Shown in pieces: positions 43,901 through 51,857 of a stretch of 64,000 nucleotides of DNA. The notes beneath the pieces are model-generated. The model saw nothing but the letters and a program-made list of their open reading frames with translations. It was not told the DNA's origin and did no database searches. A program made the translations under genes and the position numbers. The stretch comes from Roseibium polysiphoniae. GTDB lineage: Bacteria; Pseudomonadota; Alphaproteobacteria; Rhizobiales; Stappiaceae. Position 1 is the stretch's first letter, and each line of letters opens with the position of its first letter. Location of the stretch: assembly GCF_014842925.1 (NCBI RefSeq), contig NZ_JACYXJ010000006.1, positions 434,001-498,000 on the forward strand, given 5' to 3'.

Positions 43901-45882
43901 GAGCCCAGGTAGCGCACACCTATGCGGCCGGCGGCAACTATCCTGTAATCCTGACCGTCAGCGACGGCACAGGACTTTCCAATGGTTCTGATCGCGATGC
44001 CATGAGCGTGACGATCAACAACGCTCCGATCGCGGTTGCCGGCGAAAATGCCCGGATCTGCACCGGCGACATTCTCGTTCTTGATGGCAGCAAATCCCGC
44101 GACCCGGACGGCGGCGTCCTGAAATTCGCATGGGACTTCGGTGACGGCGAGCAATCCGACATCGTCAACCCAACGAAGACCTACCGCCGCGGCGGTGTCT
44201 ATCCGGTGACCTTGAAGGTCACGGACAGCTCGGGCCTGGCCAACAACAGCGCCGTCAACAGCATTGCCGTGACGGTGGATCAGGCCCCGGTGGCGGACGC
44301 TGGTCCTGACCTCAAGGTTTGCGCCAATACGGAAGTCCTCTTTGACGGCTCCAAATCCTGGGACGCAGATGGCGTCGTCAATCGCTACCTCTGGGACTTT
44401 GGCGACGGCGGGTCTTCCGGCGGTGACAAACCCAAGCACATCTATCGGCGCGCGGGGACCTATAGAGCGCAGCTCACCATCGAAGGCGATCAGGTCGGCC
44501 AGTGCGATATCCGTGCGACCGACGAGCTCACCGTTGAAGTCACGGCGGCGCCCGTGCCACGGATCGAGGCGCTCTCGGCAGTTCCAGTCGGCGTTCCCGT
44601 CTCCTTCGACGGGTCGACCTCCTATCTCGATGACGGCGCTGTCACAGGCTGGACCTGGGACTTCGGTGATGGCACCAGCGCGGCGGAAGGTGCTCTGCAG
44701 AAGCATGTTTTCAACGAGCCGGGCGAATATCGCGTTGCGCTGACAGTCGACAGCACGGCTGCTTCCAATGAGTGCCGCCAGATCTCTGGCTATCATCTGA
44801 TCACCGTCAATGCAGCACCGATCGCAGAGGCAGGCGAGGACATCATCGTCGGCGTCAACGAGGAGCTGGTGCTCGACGGCTCGGGGTCCAACGACCCTGA
44901 CGGTGCCTTGGCAGATTATTCCTGGACGCTTGGCGATGGCACGATCCTCAAGGGCGTATCTATTCGCCACCGCTTCCGGAAGCCGGGCCGTTACGAGGTC
45001 GAGCTGACGGTCAGCGACACGTCGGGGCTTGCCAACTCGACGGCTCGTGACACGCTGACCGTGATCGTTCATGACGGTGTTGCGGCCGTGCTCGATGCGC
45101 CGGATGCGGTCTGCGTCGGCGAAGAGGTCACCCTGTCGGCTGCACGCTCCACAAGTCCGGAAGCCCCGATCACAGGCTTCGACTGGTCCTTCGGCGATGG
45201 CACCAAGTCCAGCTCCGAAAGCGTTACAAAGCGGTTTGTATCGCCGGGCAAGTACAATGTCACCGTCCTTGTCGACGACGGCATGGGCCGCGCATCCAGC
45301 CAACGCGAAGCCTCGAAGATCATTCTGGTCAATCGACCGCCGATTGCCGTCGCTGGTCAGAACCGTCTCGTCTGCCCCGGCGTCCCGGTGCGCTTCGATG
45401 CCTCCGCGTCCAGCGACCCGGATGGCCAGATCGCATCCTATGCCTGGGACTTTGGCGATGGCACCAGCGCAAGCGGCACAGCGCCGGAGCACAGCTTTGA
45501 CCGGCCGGGCACCTATGAAGTCACGCTGAAGGTCACAGACAGCTCTGGATCGGCCTGCAACATCCGCGAAGACACGTTGACCGTCACCGTGAACGCCCCG
45601 CCTGCTGCAGACGCCGGGCCGGACCGGCAGGTCTTCGTTGGCGGTGCAAACGACGCGGAGATCTTCAGCGCCTGGCGTTCGTATGATCCAGACGGCACCG
45701 ACCTGGATCACGTCTGGGATTTCGGCCCTGACGGTCAGCGCCGCGGCGAGCGGGTTTCCCAGAGTTTCAGTGCGCCGGGAGACTATGAGGTCAAACTCAC
45801 CGTCTCCGATGGCACAGGGCTTTCCTGCGGCACCGCATCTGATACGATGCGCGTCAAGGTACAGGCTCGCGAGGCATATTGA
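40957..45882 (+). CDS. Giant secreted protein with about 15 PKD repeats
   Basis: 1641 residues. A signal peptide (LATGLAFLASLCATPLNAQ) is followed by a ~280-residue unique domain. From residue ~328 to the end come about 15 PKD-type beta-sandwich units of ~87 residues, each with a WDFGDG-like core (for example YTWDFGDGK, FAWDFGDGE) and a PVADAG linker. Several units carry variant cores (FRWDITGID, YSWTLGDGT, HVWDFGPDG). No LPxTG, autotransporter or other anchor is visible. It is probably a periplasmic or surface scaffold. It overlaps the FecR gene and lies 36 bp before the cyclase gene, so all three likely work together. Confidence 0.88.
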   Translation: MMGMVAGMYLVKAHLGKARHALWRRRPLATGLAFLASLCATPLNAQTAKPIDVPLLVTYGMEAPTREGDPTHRQVLYIEVPADLNERVYIRLFDPDTGGDHDLVYSQADTTTNFMLFGGDGAFAGDTATGRDVSEEELSSGTLLTEKSYADETRFDNQWTNFAFISADQGEERDGKRIFRLVVDGATGNDGNLYGVAVSLRDRQQVDVPGSKLTSYAPTIRVPDTKTLTELRFTAPEGATSLAIDNFDAAHGKVSLTTAFRSVDLTPSGQDQWRMDDVELASDELGKPAAITLSGGLEIPNDATFFITVRADRLLPLDLPPFNWIPNRRPEIEASATVLDGCRAVAFDASGTTDPDGDRLSFLWRFSDGSTLSGPVVVKPYEMLGTFIERLEVTDSSGQIGNGKAQELDVLIRNAPLPQISVPGVVATGESVTLDGSGSSSAGAEIDSFDWRFSDGLTAHGPQVARVFETPGIYQATLSITDSSGHACDTARLTTTIRANAAPVAEAGANRRTEVGTLLRFAGSSSHDIDGQITAHVWDLGDGTRLTGATVEHAFEQPGTYEVELRVTDDANVSNSTTSDRIEVFVNAPPVAVAGSDGNIAVGEVIHFDGSSSSDTDGQLISHTWDFGDGVSGTGEHVDYAYGTPGIYEVRLTVEDNSGTKTRIATDTLQVRVNAAPIANAGPDQIVTASSIRFDGTASSDTDDKIATYHWDFGDGTTGEGPSPAHVYARPGEFIARLTVTDASGTLRNSASDTVTITINTPPIADAGPDLVGSPGEELIFQANRSVDPDGEIASYEWDFKDGNLGNGEVTAHTFTEPGRYFVRLKVTDNTGHAKAVDYDETVVFINASPLADAGEDIRVAPGQRFTLDAGRSSDVDGTVTDFRWDITGIDEPFYSEQLELSLDEPGTYTAVLTISDDSGAENSLAEDEVTIRVNHAPVADAGDNVFTADSLVLFDGGASVDADGDGLTYTWDFGDGKSATGAQVAHTYAAGGNYPVILTVSDGTGLSNGSDRDAMSVTINNAPIAVAGENARICTGDILVLDGSKSRDPDGGVLKFAWDFGDGEQSDIVNPTKTYRRGGVYPVTLKVTDSSGLANNSAVNSIAVTVDQAPVADAGPDLKVCANTEVLFDGSKSWDADGVVNRYLWDFGDGGSSGGDKPKHIYRRAGTYRAQLTIEGDQVGQCDIRATDELTVEVTAAPVPRIEALSAVPVGVPVSFDGSTSYLDDGAVTGWTWDFGDGTSAAEGALQKHVFNEPGEYRVALTVDSTAASNECRQISGYHLITVNAAPIAEAGEDIIVGVNEELVLDGSGSNDPDGALADYSWTLGDGTILKGVSIRHRFRKPGRYEVELTVSDTSGLANSTARDTLTVIVHDGVAAVLDAPDAVCVGEEVTLSAARSTSPEAPITGFDWSFGDGTKSSSESVTKRFVSPGKYNVTVLVDDGMGRASSQREASKIILVNRPPIAVAGQNRLVCPGVPVRFDASASSDPDGQIASYAWDFGDGTSASGTAPEHSFDRPGTYEVTLKVTDSSGSACNIREDTLTVTVNAPPAADAGPDRQVFVGGANDAEIFSAWRSYDPDGTDLDHVWDFGPDGQRRGERVSQSFSAPGDYEVKLTVSDGTGLSCGTASDTMRVKVQAREAY

Positions 45883-45918
45883 TCGATCTCGCGCCCTGCC
45901 GGGCGGGGGCTCCACAAC

Positions 45919-47631
45919 ATGAAACTGACGCTGCGCAAGAAGCTGCTGCTCTTCTCCGTCGCCATTGCGGTATTGCCTCTGCTGATCGCCGGGGAGACCT
46001 TGATCCGCATCGCAAGGGACGAACTCAAGAGCTCGGCCAATGACCAGCTGACGGCCACCGTCCGGCAGGTCAGCGAGACCATCGACAACATCTACCGCGA
46101 TGCCTGGCTGTCACCTCTCTCCCTGATTGCCAATGCCATCGATGATGACAGTCTTGGCATCGATGCTAAGATCGCCATGCTGACCTTGGGCATTGCTGAT
46201 CTGCCCGATATCGTCGCCTTGCAGATCACCGTCGAGGGCAGCGAACGACCGCTTCTGGTCACCCGGGAAGGGTTCAGCGAGACCTTGCAGGAGGCAGGCC
46301 TCGATGCCAACGACATCCTGCGCGTACCACCCGAGACCATCGCCGACTATCTGACCGGCAAGCATGCAATCGACCGGCAGGCGATCCACCCGGAAGGGTC
46401 CGGCGTCTGGCTCGCGACCTTGATCCTGCCGCTGAAAAAGCCCCTCAACGGCCGCCCTGCAACCCTCTCGGCCCGGGTCGATCTCAGCCGCCTGAAAGGC
46501 TATGTGCTGTCTCACGCCTTCACCCGAACGGGCACGATCACGATCGTCGATGGCCAGGGCAACGAAGTGCTGGGCAGTGGAGCCCAGGATCTGTCCACCT
46601 TTGACATCGTCCGCGAGGCGACAGACCTGCTGGCGCTTCAGGCCGGTGTCACCTCGGTCACCCCCTATGCCCGTCCCAATGGCGAAGTCATGCTCGGCGC
46701 CTTTGCGTTTCCCCGGCCCTTCGACTGGGCGGTGATCGCGGAGCAGAGCGAGGCTGCGGCCTATTTCACCATCGACGTCATGGTGCGCAACCTGCTGATC
46801 TGGGTCGGCGCGGGCCTTGCCGTGGCAGGCCTTGGCGCGGTTCTCTTTTCCCTCGGCATCTCCCGCCCGATCCTGAAAATCGGGCAGGCGGTCATTGAGG
46901 TCGGCCAGGGCAACTTTCAGGCCCGGGTCGACGGCGTCAAAAGCCGGGATGAAATCGGCGATCTCGCCACCCGGATCAATGACATGATCGTTCAGATCAA
47001 CGAACGCTTCCAGCTGGCGAAATTCGTCTCTCACGGCACCATCGACGCCATCAAGGGCTCGGATCAGGCGGGCGTGCGCCTTGGTGGTTCGCGCAAGAGG
47101 GTCGCCATCCTCTTTGCCGACATTCGCGGCTACACCGCCTTTTCGGAAAGCCGCGAACCGGAGGTGGTGGTCGAGGTTCTCAATCACTATTTCGCCAATC
47201 AGGGAGAGGCGGTCTCGCGCAACAACGGCGATATCGACAAGTTCGTCGGCGATCAGCTGATGGCGATCTTCCAGGGCCCCGAGATGAGCGCTGACGCCCT
47301 GAAATGCGCGGCCGAGATCCAGGATATCATGGAGCGCTCGGCCGCCGAGCACCCGGACTGGCAGCTCGACATCGGCATCGGCATCGATGTGGGCGATGTG
47401 GTGGTCGGCGCCATGGGCAGTCCGGAGCGCATGGACTACACGGTGCTCGGCGACCATGTGAACCTGTCCGCCCGTCTCTGTTCTGCCGCCGCCCCCAAAC
47501 AGACCATGATCTCGGACGCGGTTTACGAAGAGACGCGGCATCTGCCCGGTTTCGCCTTCCCGCCGCTGGAGCCGATCCGCGTCAAGGGCAAGGCCTCGGA
47601 GATCAAGGTCTATGGCGCGGAGCGGAGCTGA
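45919..47631 (+). CDS. Membrane class III adenylate/guanylate cyclase with HAMP
   Basis: 570 residues. TM1 at ~10-30 (LLLFSVAIAVLPLLIAGE), a Cache-like periplasmic sensor at ~35-285, TM2 at ~290-315, a HAMP domain at ~315-370 (SRPILKIGQAVIEVG), then a class III cyclase at ~390-560. The catalytic residues are present: metal Asp in FADIRGYT, second Asp and Lys in DKFVGDQLMAIF, and Asp plus Arg in MDYTVLGDHVNLSARL. The Lys/Asp pair favours ATP, giving cAMP. It should convert a periplasmic signal, possibly relayed by the FecR and PKD partners, into a cyclic nucleotide. Confidence 0.92.
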   Translation: MKLTLRKKLLLFSVAIAVLPLLIAGETLIRIARDELKSSANDQLTATVRQVSETIDNIYRDAWLSPLSLIANAIDDDSLGIDAKIAMLTLGIADLPDIVALQITVEGSERPLLVTREGFSETLQEAGLDANDILRVPPETIADYLTGKHAIDRQAIHPEGSGVWLATLILPLKKPLNGRPATLSARVDLSRLKGYVLSHAFTRTGTITIVDGQGNEVLGSGAQDLSTFDIVREATDLLALQAGVTSVTPYARPNGEVMLGAFAFPRPFDWAVIAEQSEAAAYFTIDVMVRNLLIWVGAGLAVAGLGAVLFSLGISRPILKIGQAVIEVGQGNFQARVDGVKSRDEIGDLATRINDMIVQINERFQLAKFVSHGTIDAIKGSDQAGVRLGGSRKRVAILFADIRGYTAFSESREPEVVVEVLNHYFANQGEAVSRNNGDIDKFVGDQLMAIFQGPEMSADALKCAAEIQDIMERSAAEHPDWQLDIGIGIDVGDVVVGAMGSPERMDYTVLGDHVNLSARLCSAAAPKQTMISDAVYEETRHLPGFAFPPLEPIRVKGKASEIKVYGAERS

Positions 47632-47655
47632 ATGAGCTTCGCATCAGACGCCAGG

Positions 47656-47695
47656 CAACGAGCCGCAGGTCCGGTTGCGTCCCTGCGGCTCGTTG
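47656..47695 (+). terminator. Terminator-like hairpin after the cyclase gene
   Basis: Perfect 14-bp stem CAACGAGCCGCAGG / CCTGCGGCTCGTTG with a 12-nt loop, 24 bp past the cyclase stop. The T-tract is weak (TCCTGTTT). It is also positioned to end the convergent SDR transcript. Confidence 0.65.
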
Positions 47696-47716
47696 TCCTG
47701 TTTATGGCATACAGGT

Positions 47717-48466
47717 CTAGATCTGGGCGTAGCCACCGTCGACGAAGACTTCGCTGCCCGTCATGAAACTGCTGTCGTCGGAGGCCAGAAAGGCCGCGAC
47801 CGCCGCTGTCTCGCTTGGATCGCCGATCCGGCCCAAGGGCGTCTTGTCGGCAAAGTCCGAGAGGATTGCCTCCTGGGCCCCCGTCTGGGCAAAGAGGTCC
47901 ATGACCTTCTGGGTTTCCGTTGCGCCAGGCGAAAGGACATTGACCCGAATGCCCGTGCCCTTGAGATCAAGCGCCCAGCTCCTGACGAAATTTCGCACCG
48001 CCGCCTTGGAAGCGCTGTAAACGCTCATGGCCGGCGTCCCCGTGATGCCAACCGTCGAACCGGTCAGGATGATCGAGCTGCCCTTGGCCAACAGCGGCAA
48101 AGCCTGCTGAACCGTGAACAATGTGCCCTTGACGTTGATGTCGAAGGTCCAGTCCAGGTGTTCAGGCGTGATGCTGCCCAGGGGCGAAAAGTCGCCCACG
48201 CCGGCATTGGCGAAGAGAATGTCGATGCGCCCCTTCTCGATTTTGACATTTTCGAACAGGCGCTCGAGATCCTTGATCTGCGTGGTGTCGCCGCGAACGG
48301 CCCGCGCGCTGGAACCAAGCTCCGCCAAGGCTGCATCGAGTGCCTCCTGCCTCCGACCGAAGATATAGACGGACGCGCCCTCGTCGACGAACCGCTTCGC
48401 CGTGGCCAGTCCAATTCCGCTTGCCCCACCTGTGATGACTGCTGTCTTGCCTTCAAGTTTGCCCAT
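47717..48466 (-). CDS. Short-chain dehydrogenase/reductase
   Basis: 249 residues, classical SDR. NAD(P) loop TGGASGIGLA, NAG motif in LFANAGVGDF, catalytic Ser in ILTGSTVGITG, the YSASK dyad, and a C-terminal TGSEVFVDGGYAQ. The FGRRQEAL after beta-2 favours NADPH. It is divergent from an HxlR regulator gene, a common pairing in which the regulator controls a detoxifying oxidoreductase. The substrate is unknown. Confidence 0.92.
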   Translation of the reverse strand: MGKLEGKTAVITGGASGIGLATAKRFVDEGASVYIFGRRQEALDAALAELGSSARAVRGDTTQIKDLERLFENVKIEKGRIDILFANAGVGDFSPLGSITPEHLDWTFDINVKGTLFTVQQALPLLAKGSSIILTGSTVGITGTPAMSVYSASKAAVRNFVRSWALDLKGTGIRVNVLSPGATETQKVMDLFAQTGAQEAILSDFADKTPLGRIGDPSETAAVAAFLASDDSSFMTGSEVFVDGGYAQI

Positions 48467-48551
48467 TGGTCAATCTCCTGTGCTTGAGCTATACCCAAGC
48501 TAAGAGATGCTCTATTTTTGACAAGTATGCACCTTTTGGTAAGTAGGCAGA

Positions 48552-48927
48552 ATGACCTCAACAGAGACAGAGACAGCCCCCCCAGGAAACACCCTTCATC
48601 TGCGGCCTCGACGCTGCCCTGCGCGTGGTAGGGGGAAAATGGAAACCGCTCATTCTTTTCTTTCTCGGCGACGGGCCCAAACGCTATGGCGCCTTGAAGC
48701 GCTGTGTTCGCGGCGTCAGCGACAAGATGCTGATCCAGCAACTCAAGGAGCTTGAAGCGCACCATATCGTCTTGCGTACGGATCATCAGGAGATCCCGCC
48801 CAGAGTGGACTATGCCCTGACGCCCTTTGGCGAAAGCCTGGTCGGCGCGTTGAGACCGCTGTGCATGTGGGGCGAAGCCAACACCGAGACCATCGCCGAG
48901 GCCCTTGACGAGACCGGCAAGGCGTAG
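48552..48927 (+). pseudogene. HxlR-family regulator, frame broken at a C7 tract
   Basis: An HxlR winged-helix domain is encoded at 48598-48927: ICGLDAALRVVGGKWKPLIL, RYGALKRCV and KMLIQQLKELE, with the redox-type Cys. This frame has no start codon after its upstream stop at 48553-48555. The only good ATG, at 48552, is in another frame. The two frames join at a run of seven C (48577-48583); six C would give an intact ~125-residue HxlR protein starting MTSTETETAPQETPF. It is either a real frameshift, a phase-variable tract or a sequencing error. A GTG at 48625 could start a truncated form lacking the Cys. Confidence 0.75.
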
Positions 48928-50041
48928 ACGTCCCGACGCGGCACCCACGCCATCCCGGGGGCTCGGCCACGGCGTTCATCCGCCGTCTCTCCCTCGAGAT
49001 GCACTGTCCACCAGAAGGGCAACTTCAAAGGCACCAGCACAAAATCCGCCGCAGGATTTCTCCCCGGCGTTTTGGCAAGGTCCTGGACCCTCAGGCCCGT
49101 CGCTCCGGGCCATTCAGGCACGGAAGTGGCGAGGCGCGTCAGGCTTTGCCTGCGCAGCCGTGTTCAAAATGTTTCTTCGGCAAAAGCTGTCACGCCTCGC
49201 CCGGGCTTTCTATCATGAAAGCTACGGATCCGCTCGTCGAACAGGCACTATGACCTTTTCAAGTCACCGCAAGGCGCCCTCCGGGACCGAACCACTCCCC
49301 CCGGACCCTGCGGGACCCCGAGGATGACTTCCACCGGACCTGCCAAGACGCATGCGTTACCTGCGCCTCCCAGCCCCGCCCGGCTCGCCCCTCCCCGGCG
49401 GACGGTCCGCCAGGGGCCCGTTGAGCGAGCACACCTGAAGTATACGACAGGGTCATGGGGGTGGGGATAAGTTATTTTGCGGAAGGATGGAGGATGGGGG
49501 CCGAAAGCGGACAGGCGGGTTCGTCCGCAAAGTCATTGTAGCGCACATTCGCACAGATCAGATTCGCGACCGGATTCGGCCCAGAGCGGACAATTGTCCC
49601 GATTACGGCAAAGGTCCACTACGTGCCACTTTTACCGAATGCCACAATTTGCATGGTGTGTGGCAACGCGCTTTAAAGCTAAAATTGTCAGACAGAAAGT
49701 GACCGAAGTCGGTCGGTGGCACATTCTTTTATTGCCTTGGTTCAGGCGTGACAAACACCGATTGCTTCCCATGACATCCCGACACTTTAAACCGACTGCG
49801 CCGTCTTGGAGATCAAGTGCGGCATCTGCTGAGGGTCGCAGAATACTCATGATCTCTGTCATCGACGATAGTCGTATCTATCATTCATCGAGTGTGGTAC
49901 CAGTAGGGTTCTGGTTAGAGTTGAATTCAAATTCAACGTTGCCAATTCGAATCTTCTAAACGAACTGATCACCACAAGCTGGCCTCGGAGCTCTTTGCGG
50001 CTCCTGGGCTGCAGTGCCTATGGGCGCATGAAGGAGCGGCA
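48928..50041. other. 1.1-kb stretch without a recognisable gene
   Basis: No convincing coding sequence. 48928-49450 is very GC-rich with overlapping short ORFs in several frames. 49500-49960 is visibly more AT-rich and contains an open frame (49477-49959) without family signs or a Shine-Dalgarno. An 18-bp palindrome lies at 49920-49937. The composition shift suggests foreign or decayed DNA. Confidence 0.55.
49920..49937. promoter_or_regulatory. 18-bp palindrome upstream of the ATP-grasp gene
   Basis: GTTGAATTCAAATTCAAC: 8-bp arms around CA. It lies 104 bp before the ATP-grasp start in AT-rich DNA. It could be an operator; no regulator gene is adjacent. Confidence 0.35.
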
Positions 50042-51190
50042 GTGAGAAATTCGATTGTGGACGTAACTGATATGCTGAACGGTGCGCATACGCGGACCGA
50101 GCACGCGCGGCACCGCCTGGGTGGCTTGCCTCTTGCTCCCGACGAAAGGTCCGCGTTCGCAAGCAAACGCGACGAGACGATCGAAATCGTCATCGCACCC
50201 CAGCCCGCCGGCATAGCAGCGCATCGACGGAATGTCGGGATCGAGATCGACGAAGCGCTGGTTCAAAAGATCCTTTCCGACCGTTATCAACTCGTCACCA
50301 TCACCCAGATCCGGACACGCCGCGATCTCGAACGGCTGGCGATCCGGCGGCCCGACCTCGTATTCTCGGGGGTGAAATACTTCACTTTTGATGGTGAAGA
50401 CCTTTGGCTGAACGACTTTCTCGAAGTGCACGGGATCGCCTATATCGCATCGGACAGGTCTGCACTGGACAACGAACACGACAAGGCTCGTGCCAAGAGT
50501 TTGGTTCGCGCTGCCAATGTCGCCACGGCTGAGTTTTTCCTCACTGCACCGGGCGAACACCCGACCGCCGGCACCCTCCCTCTTCCCTTTCCACTCTTTG
50601 TAAAGCCCGTAACCGGTGGAGACAGCCGAGGCGTTGACGCCAAGTCTGTTGTCCACGACTTTGACAGTTTCCGGCGCAAAGTGTCTGGTATCCATGAAAA
50701 CCAAATGTCCCAGGCTTTGGTCGAGACCTATCTGTCTGGCCGGGAATACAGTGTCGGCATACTCGAGGACGCCTCCAACGGTGAACTGCGCGCGATGCCT
50801 GTAGAAATCATCGCCGCGCCGAACAGCAACGGGGACCGTATTCTCGACTATGATGTCAAGAAGCAAGATTCCGAAGCCGTCGCGCCAGTGACAGACGCGG
50901 CGACGCGCCTGAAGCTTGGCACCATTGCCAAGGAGGCATTCCGGGCCCTGGGCGGCAAGTCCTTGGGACGTATCGACATCAAGATGAGCCACGCAAATGT
51001 GCCGAATTTCATAGAAGCGAACCTGATGCCCGGCCTGCGCAGAGGTTATTTCTATCGCTCCTGTCTGCTTAACCTCGACATGACTTACGAGGCAATGATT
51101 TTGGCAATTGCTGACAATGGCCTCGCAACAAGAAGCGAAACTCCTGACCACACTGAGCGCGATTTGGTTGGACAAACACTGATCGGATGA
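50042..51190 (+). CDS. ATP-grasp ligase (D-Ala-D-Ala ligase-like)
   Basis: 382 residues from GTG 50042, preceded by AGGAGC 6 nt upstream. A ~45-residue N-terminal extension is followed by a pre-ATP-grasp domain (IEIVIAPQPAG). The ATP-grasp core follows: FPLFVKPVTGGDSRGVD (ATP-binding Lys), VETYLSGREYSVGIL, LGRIDIKM and the metal-binding IEANLMPGL. It resembles Ddl-type carboxylate-amine ligases but lacks the close Ddl sequence, so it more likely joins another amino acid or peptide. Neighbours (a 44-residue basic protein and a small hypothetical) do not fix its substrate. Confidence 0.82.
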   Translation: MRNSIVDVTDMLNGAHTRTEHARHRLGGLPLAPDERSAFASKRDETIEIVIAPQPAGIAAHRRNVGIEIDEALVQKILSDRYQLVTITQIRTRRDLERLAIRRPDLVFSGVKYFTFDGEDLWLNDFLEVHGIAYIASDRSALDNEHDKARAKSLVRAANVATAEFFLTAPGEHPTAGTLPLPFPLFVKPVTGGDSRGVDAKSVVHDFDSFRRKVSGIHENQMSQALVETYLSGREYSVGILEDASNGELRAMPVEIIAAPNSNGDRILDYDVKKQDSEAVAPVTDAATRLKLGTIAKEAFRALGGKSLGRIDIKMSHANVPNFIEANLMPGLRRGYFYRSCLLNLDMTYEAMILAIADNGLATRSETPDHTERDLVGQTLIG

Positions 51191-51311
51191 ACGTCAATGC
51201 CGTCGACGGCCCGCTCTGGCCGGCGAATTTCAGATAAACAACCGAAGTGGGCTGCACAATCCTGCCGCCCGACGGCCGACGAGCGAACTGGTTCACCAGA
51301 GAGGAAATTGG

Positions 51312-51446
51312 ATGTCCAAAGGCGATAAGACACGCGGAAACCGCGAGACCAAAAAACCCAAGAAAGTCAAGGCAAAGGTGCTGGCAACCGCAGACTTCAA
51401 TAAAGGTAAGAGGGTGCCGGTTCTCGGCGAAAAGAAGGCCAAGTAA
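51312..51446 (+). CDS. Small lysine-rich protein (44 residues)
   Basis: ATG 51312 with GAGG 7 nt upstream. The product begins MSKGDKTRGNRETKKPKKVK and ends VLGEKKAK, with about one residue in three being Lys or Arg. Similar short, basic MSKGDK..RGN-type proteins occur in other Alphaproteobacteria, to my recollection without known function. The charge suggests binding to RNA, DNA or ribosomes. It lies 121 bp after the ATP-grasp gene on the same strand. Confidence 0.7.
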   Translation: MSKGDKTRGNRETKKPKKVKAKVLATADFNKGKRVPVLGEKKAK

Positions 51447-51515
51447 ACCAACGAGACCTAGCTCTTCAGGATTGGCGCTTTGTAGCACCAAACGCGCTGA
51501 TCTTGGGGGTAGTTG

Positions 51516-51857
51516 ATGTCGTCATCAGCCGATGTGAATGCCCTGGTAGAGACGCTTTGCCGAGCGGGCAATGAGGGGAGCTATCGCTTGATGACGCCCA
51601 GTAAACGCTACATATGTCAGACATACCGACATGTCGAACGTGGCAAAGGGGTGGCGAAGCAGCTGGTGCTTGTCCAAGCATCTGCGATCGAGTGCAAGTC
51701 TTCGGCCGAAGCGGAGAGGCGCGCGCAACGGATGTTTGACGGTGGCTCATATGCTGGTGCCGATGCATTCATGATCGAAGTTGATGTCGAACTCGGCGAC
51801 TACAGTGACCCAACCTTCATTGTCCGTCTCGGGGACGTGCCGCCTTTGGATCTATGA
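51516..51857 (+). CDS. Small hypothetical protein
   Basis: 113 residues from ATG 51516 (a TTG at 51513 is possible), preceded by GGGGGT. The composition looks coding, with mixed alpha/beta and acidic character (FMIEVDVELGDYSDPTFIVRLG). There is no signal peptide or membrane segment. I recognise no family. It is on the same strand as the ATP-grasp gene and the small basic protein. Confidence 0.55.
   Translation: MSSSADVNALVETLCRAGNEGSYRLMTPSKRYICQTYRHVERGKGVAKQLVLVQASAIECKSSAEAERRAQRMFDGGSYAGADAFMIEVDVELGDYSDPTFIVRLGDVPPLDL

Noticed and set aside
43573-45915. 780-codon open frame on the minus strand opposite the PKD repeats
   Set aside because: It mirrors the plus-strand repeat gene, has no family signature or start signals, and is explained by GC-rich codon bias of the real gene.
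46111-47541. 476-codon minus-strand frame opposite the cyclase
   Set aside because: The cyclase motifs on the plus strand are complete; the antisense frame has none.
48810-49121. 103-codon minus-strand frame convergent with and overlapping the HxlR gene
   Set aside because: The composition looks partly protein-like, but it overlaps the real HxlR domain and has no recognisable family.
49477-49959. 160-codon plus-strand frame
   Set aside because: No Shine-Dalgarno, no domain, odd composition (Arg/Ser/His-rich then AT-rich); left as unexplained DNA.
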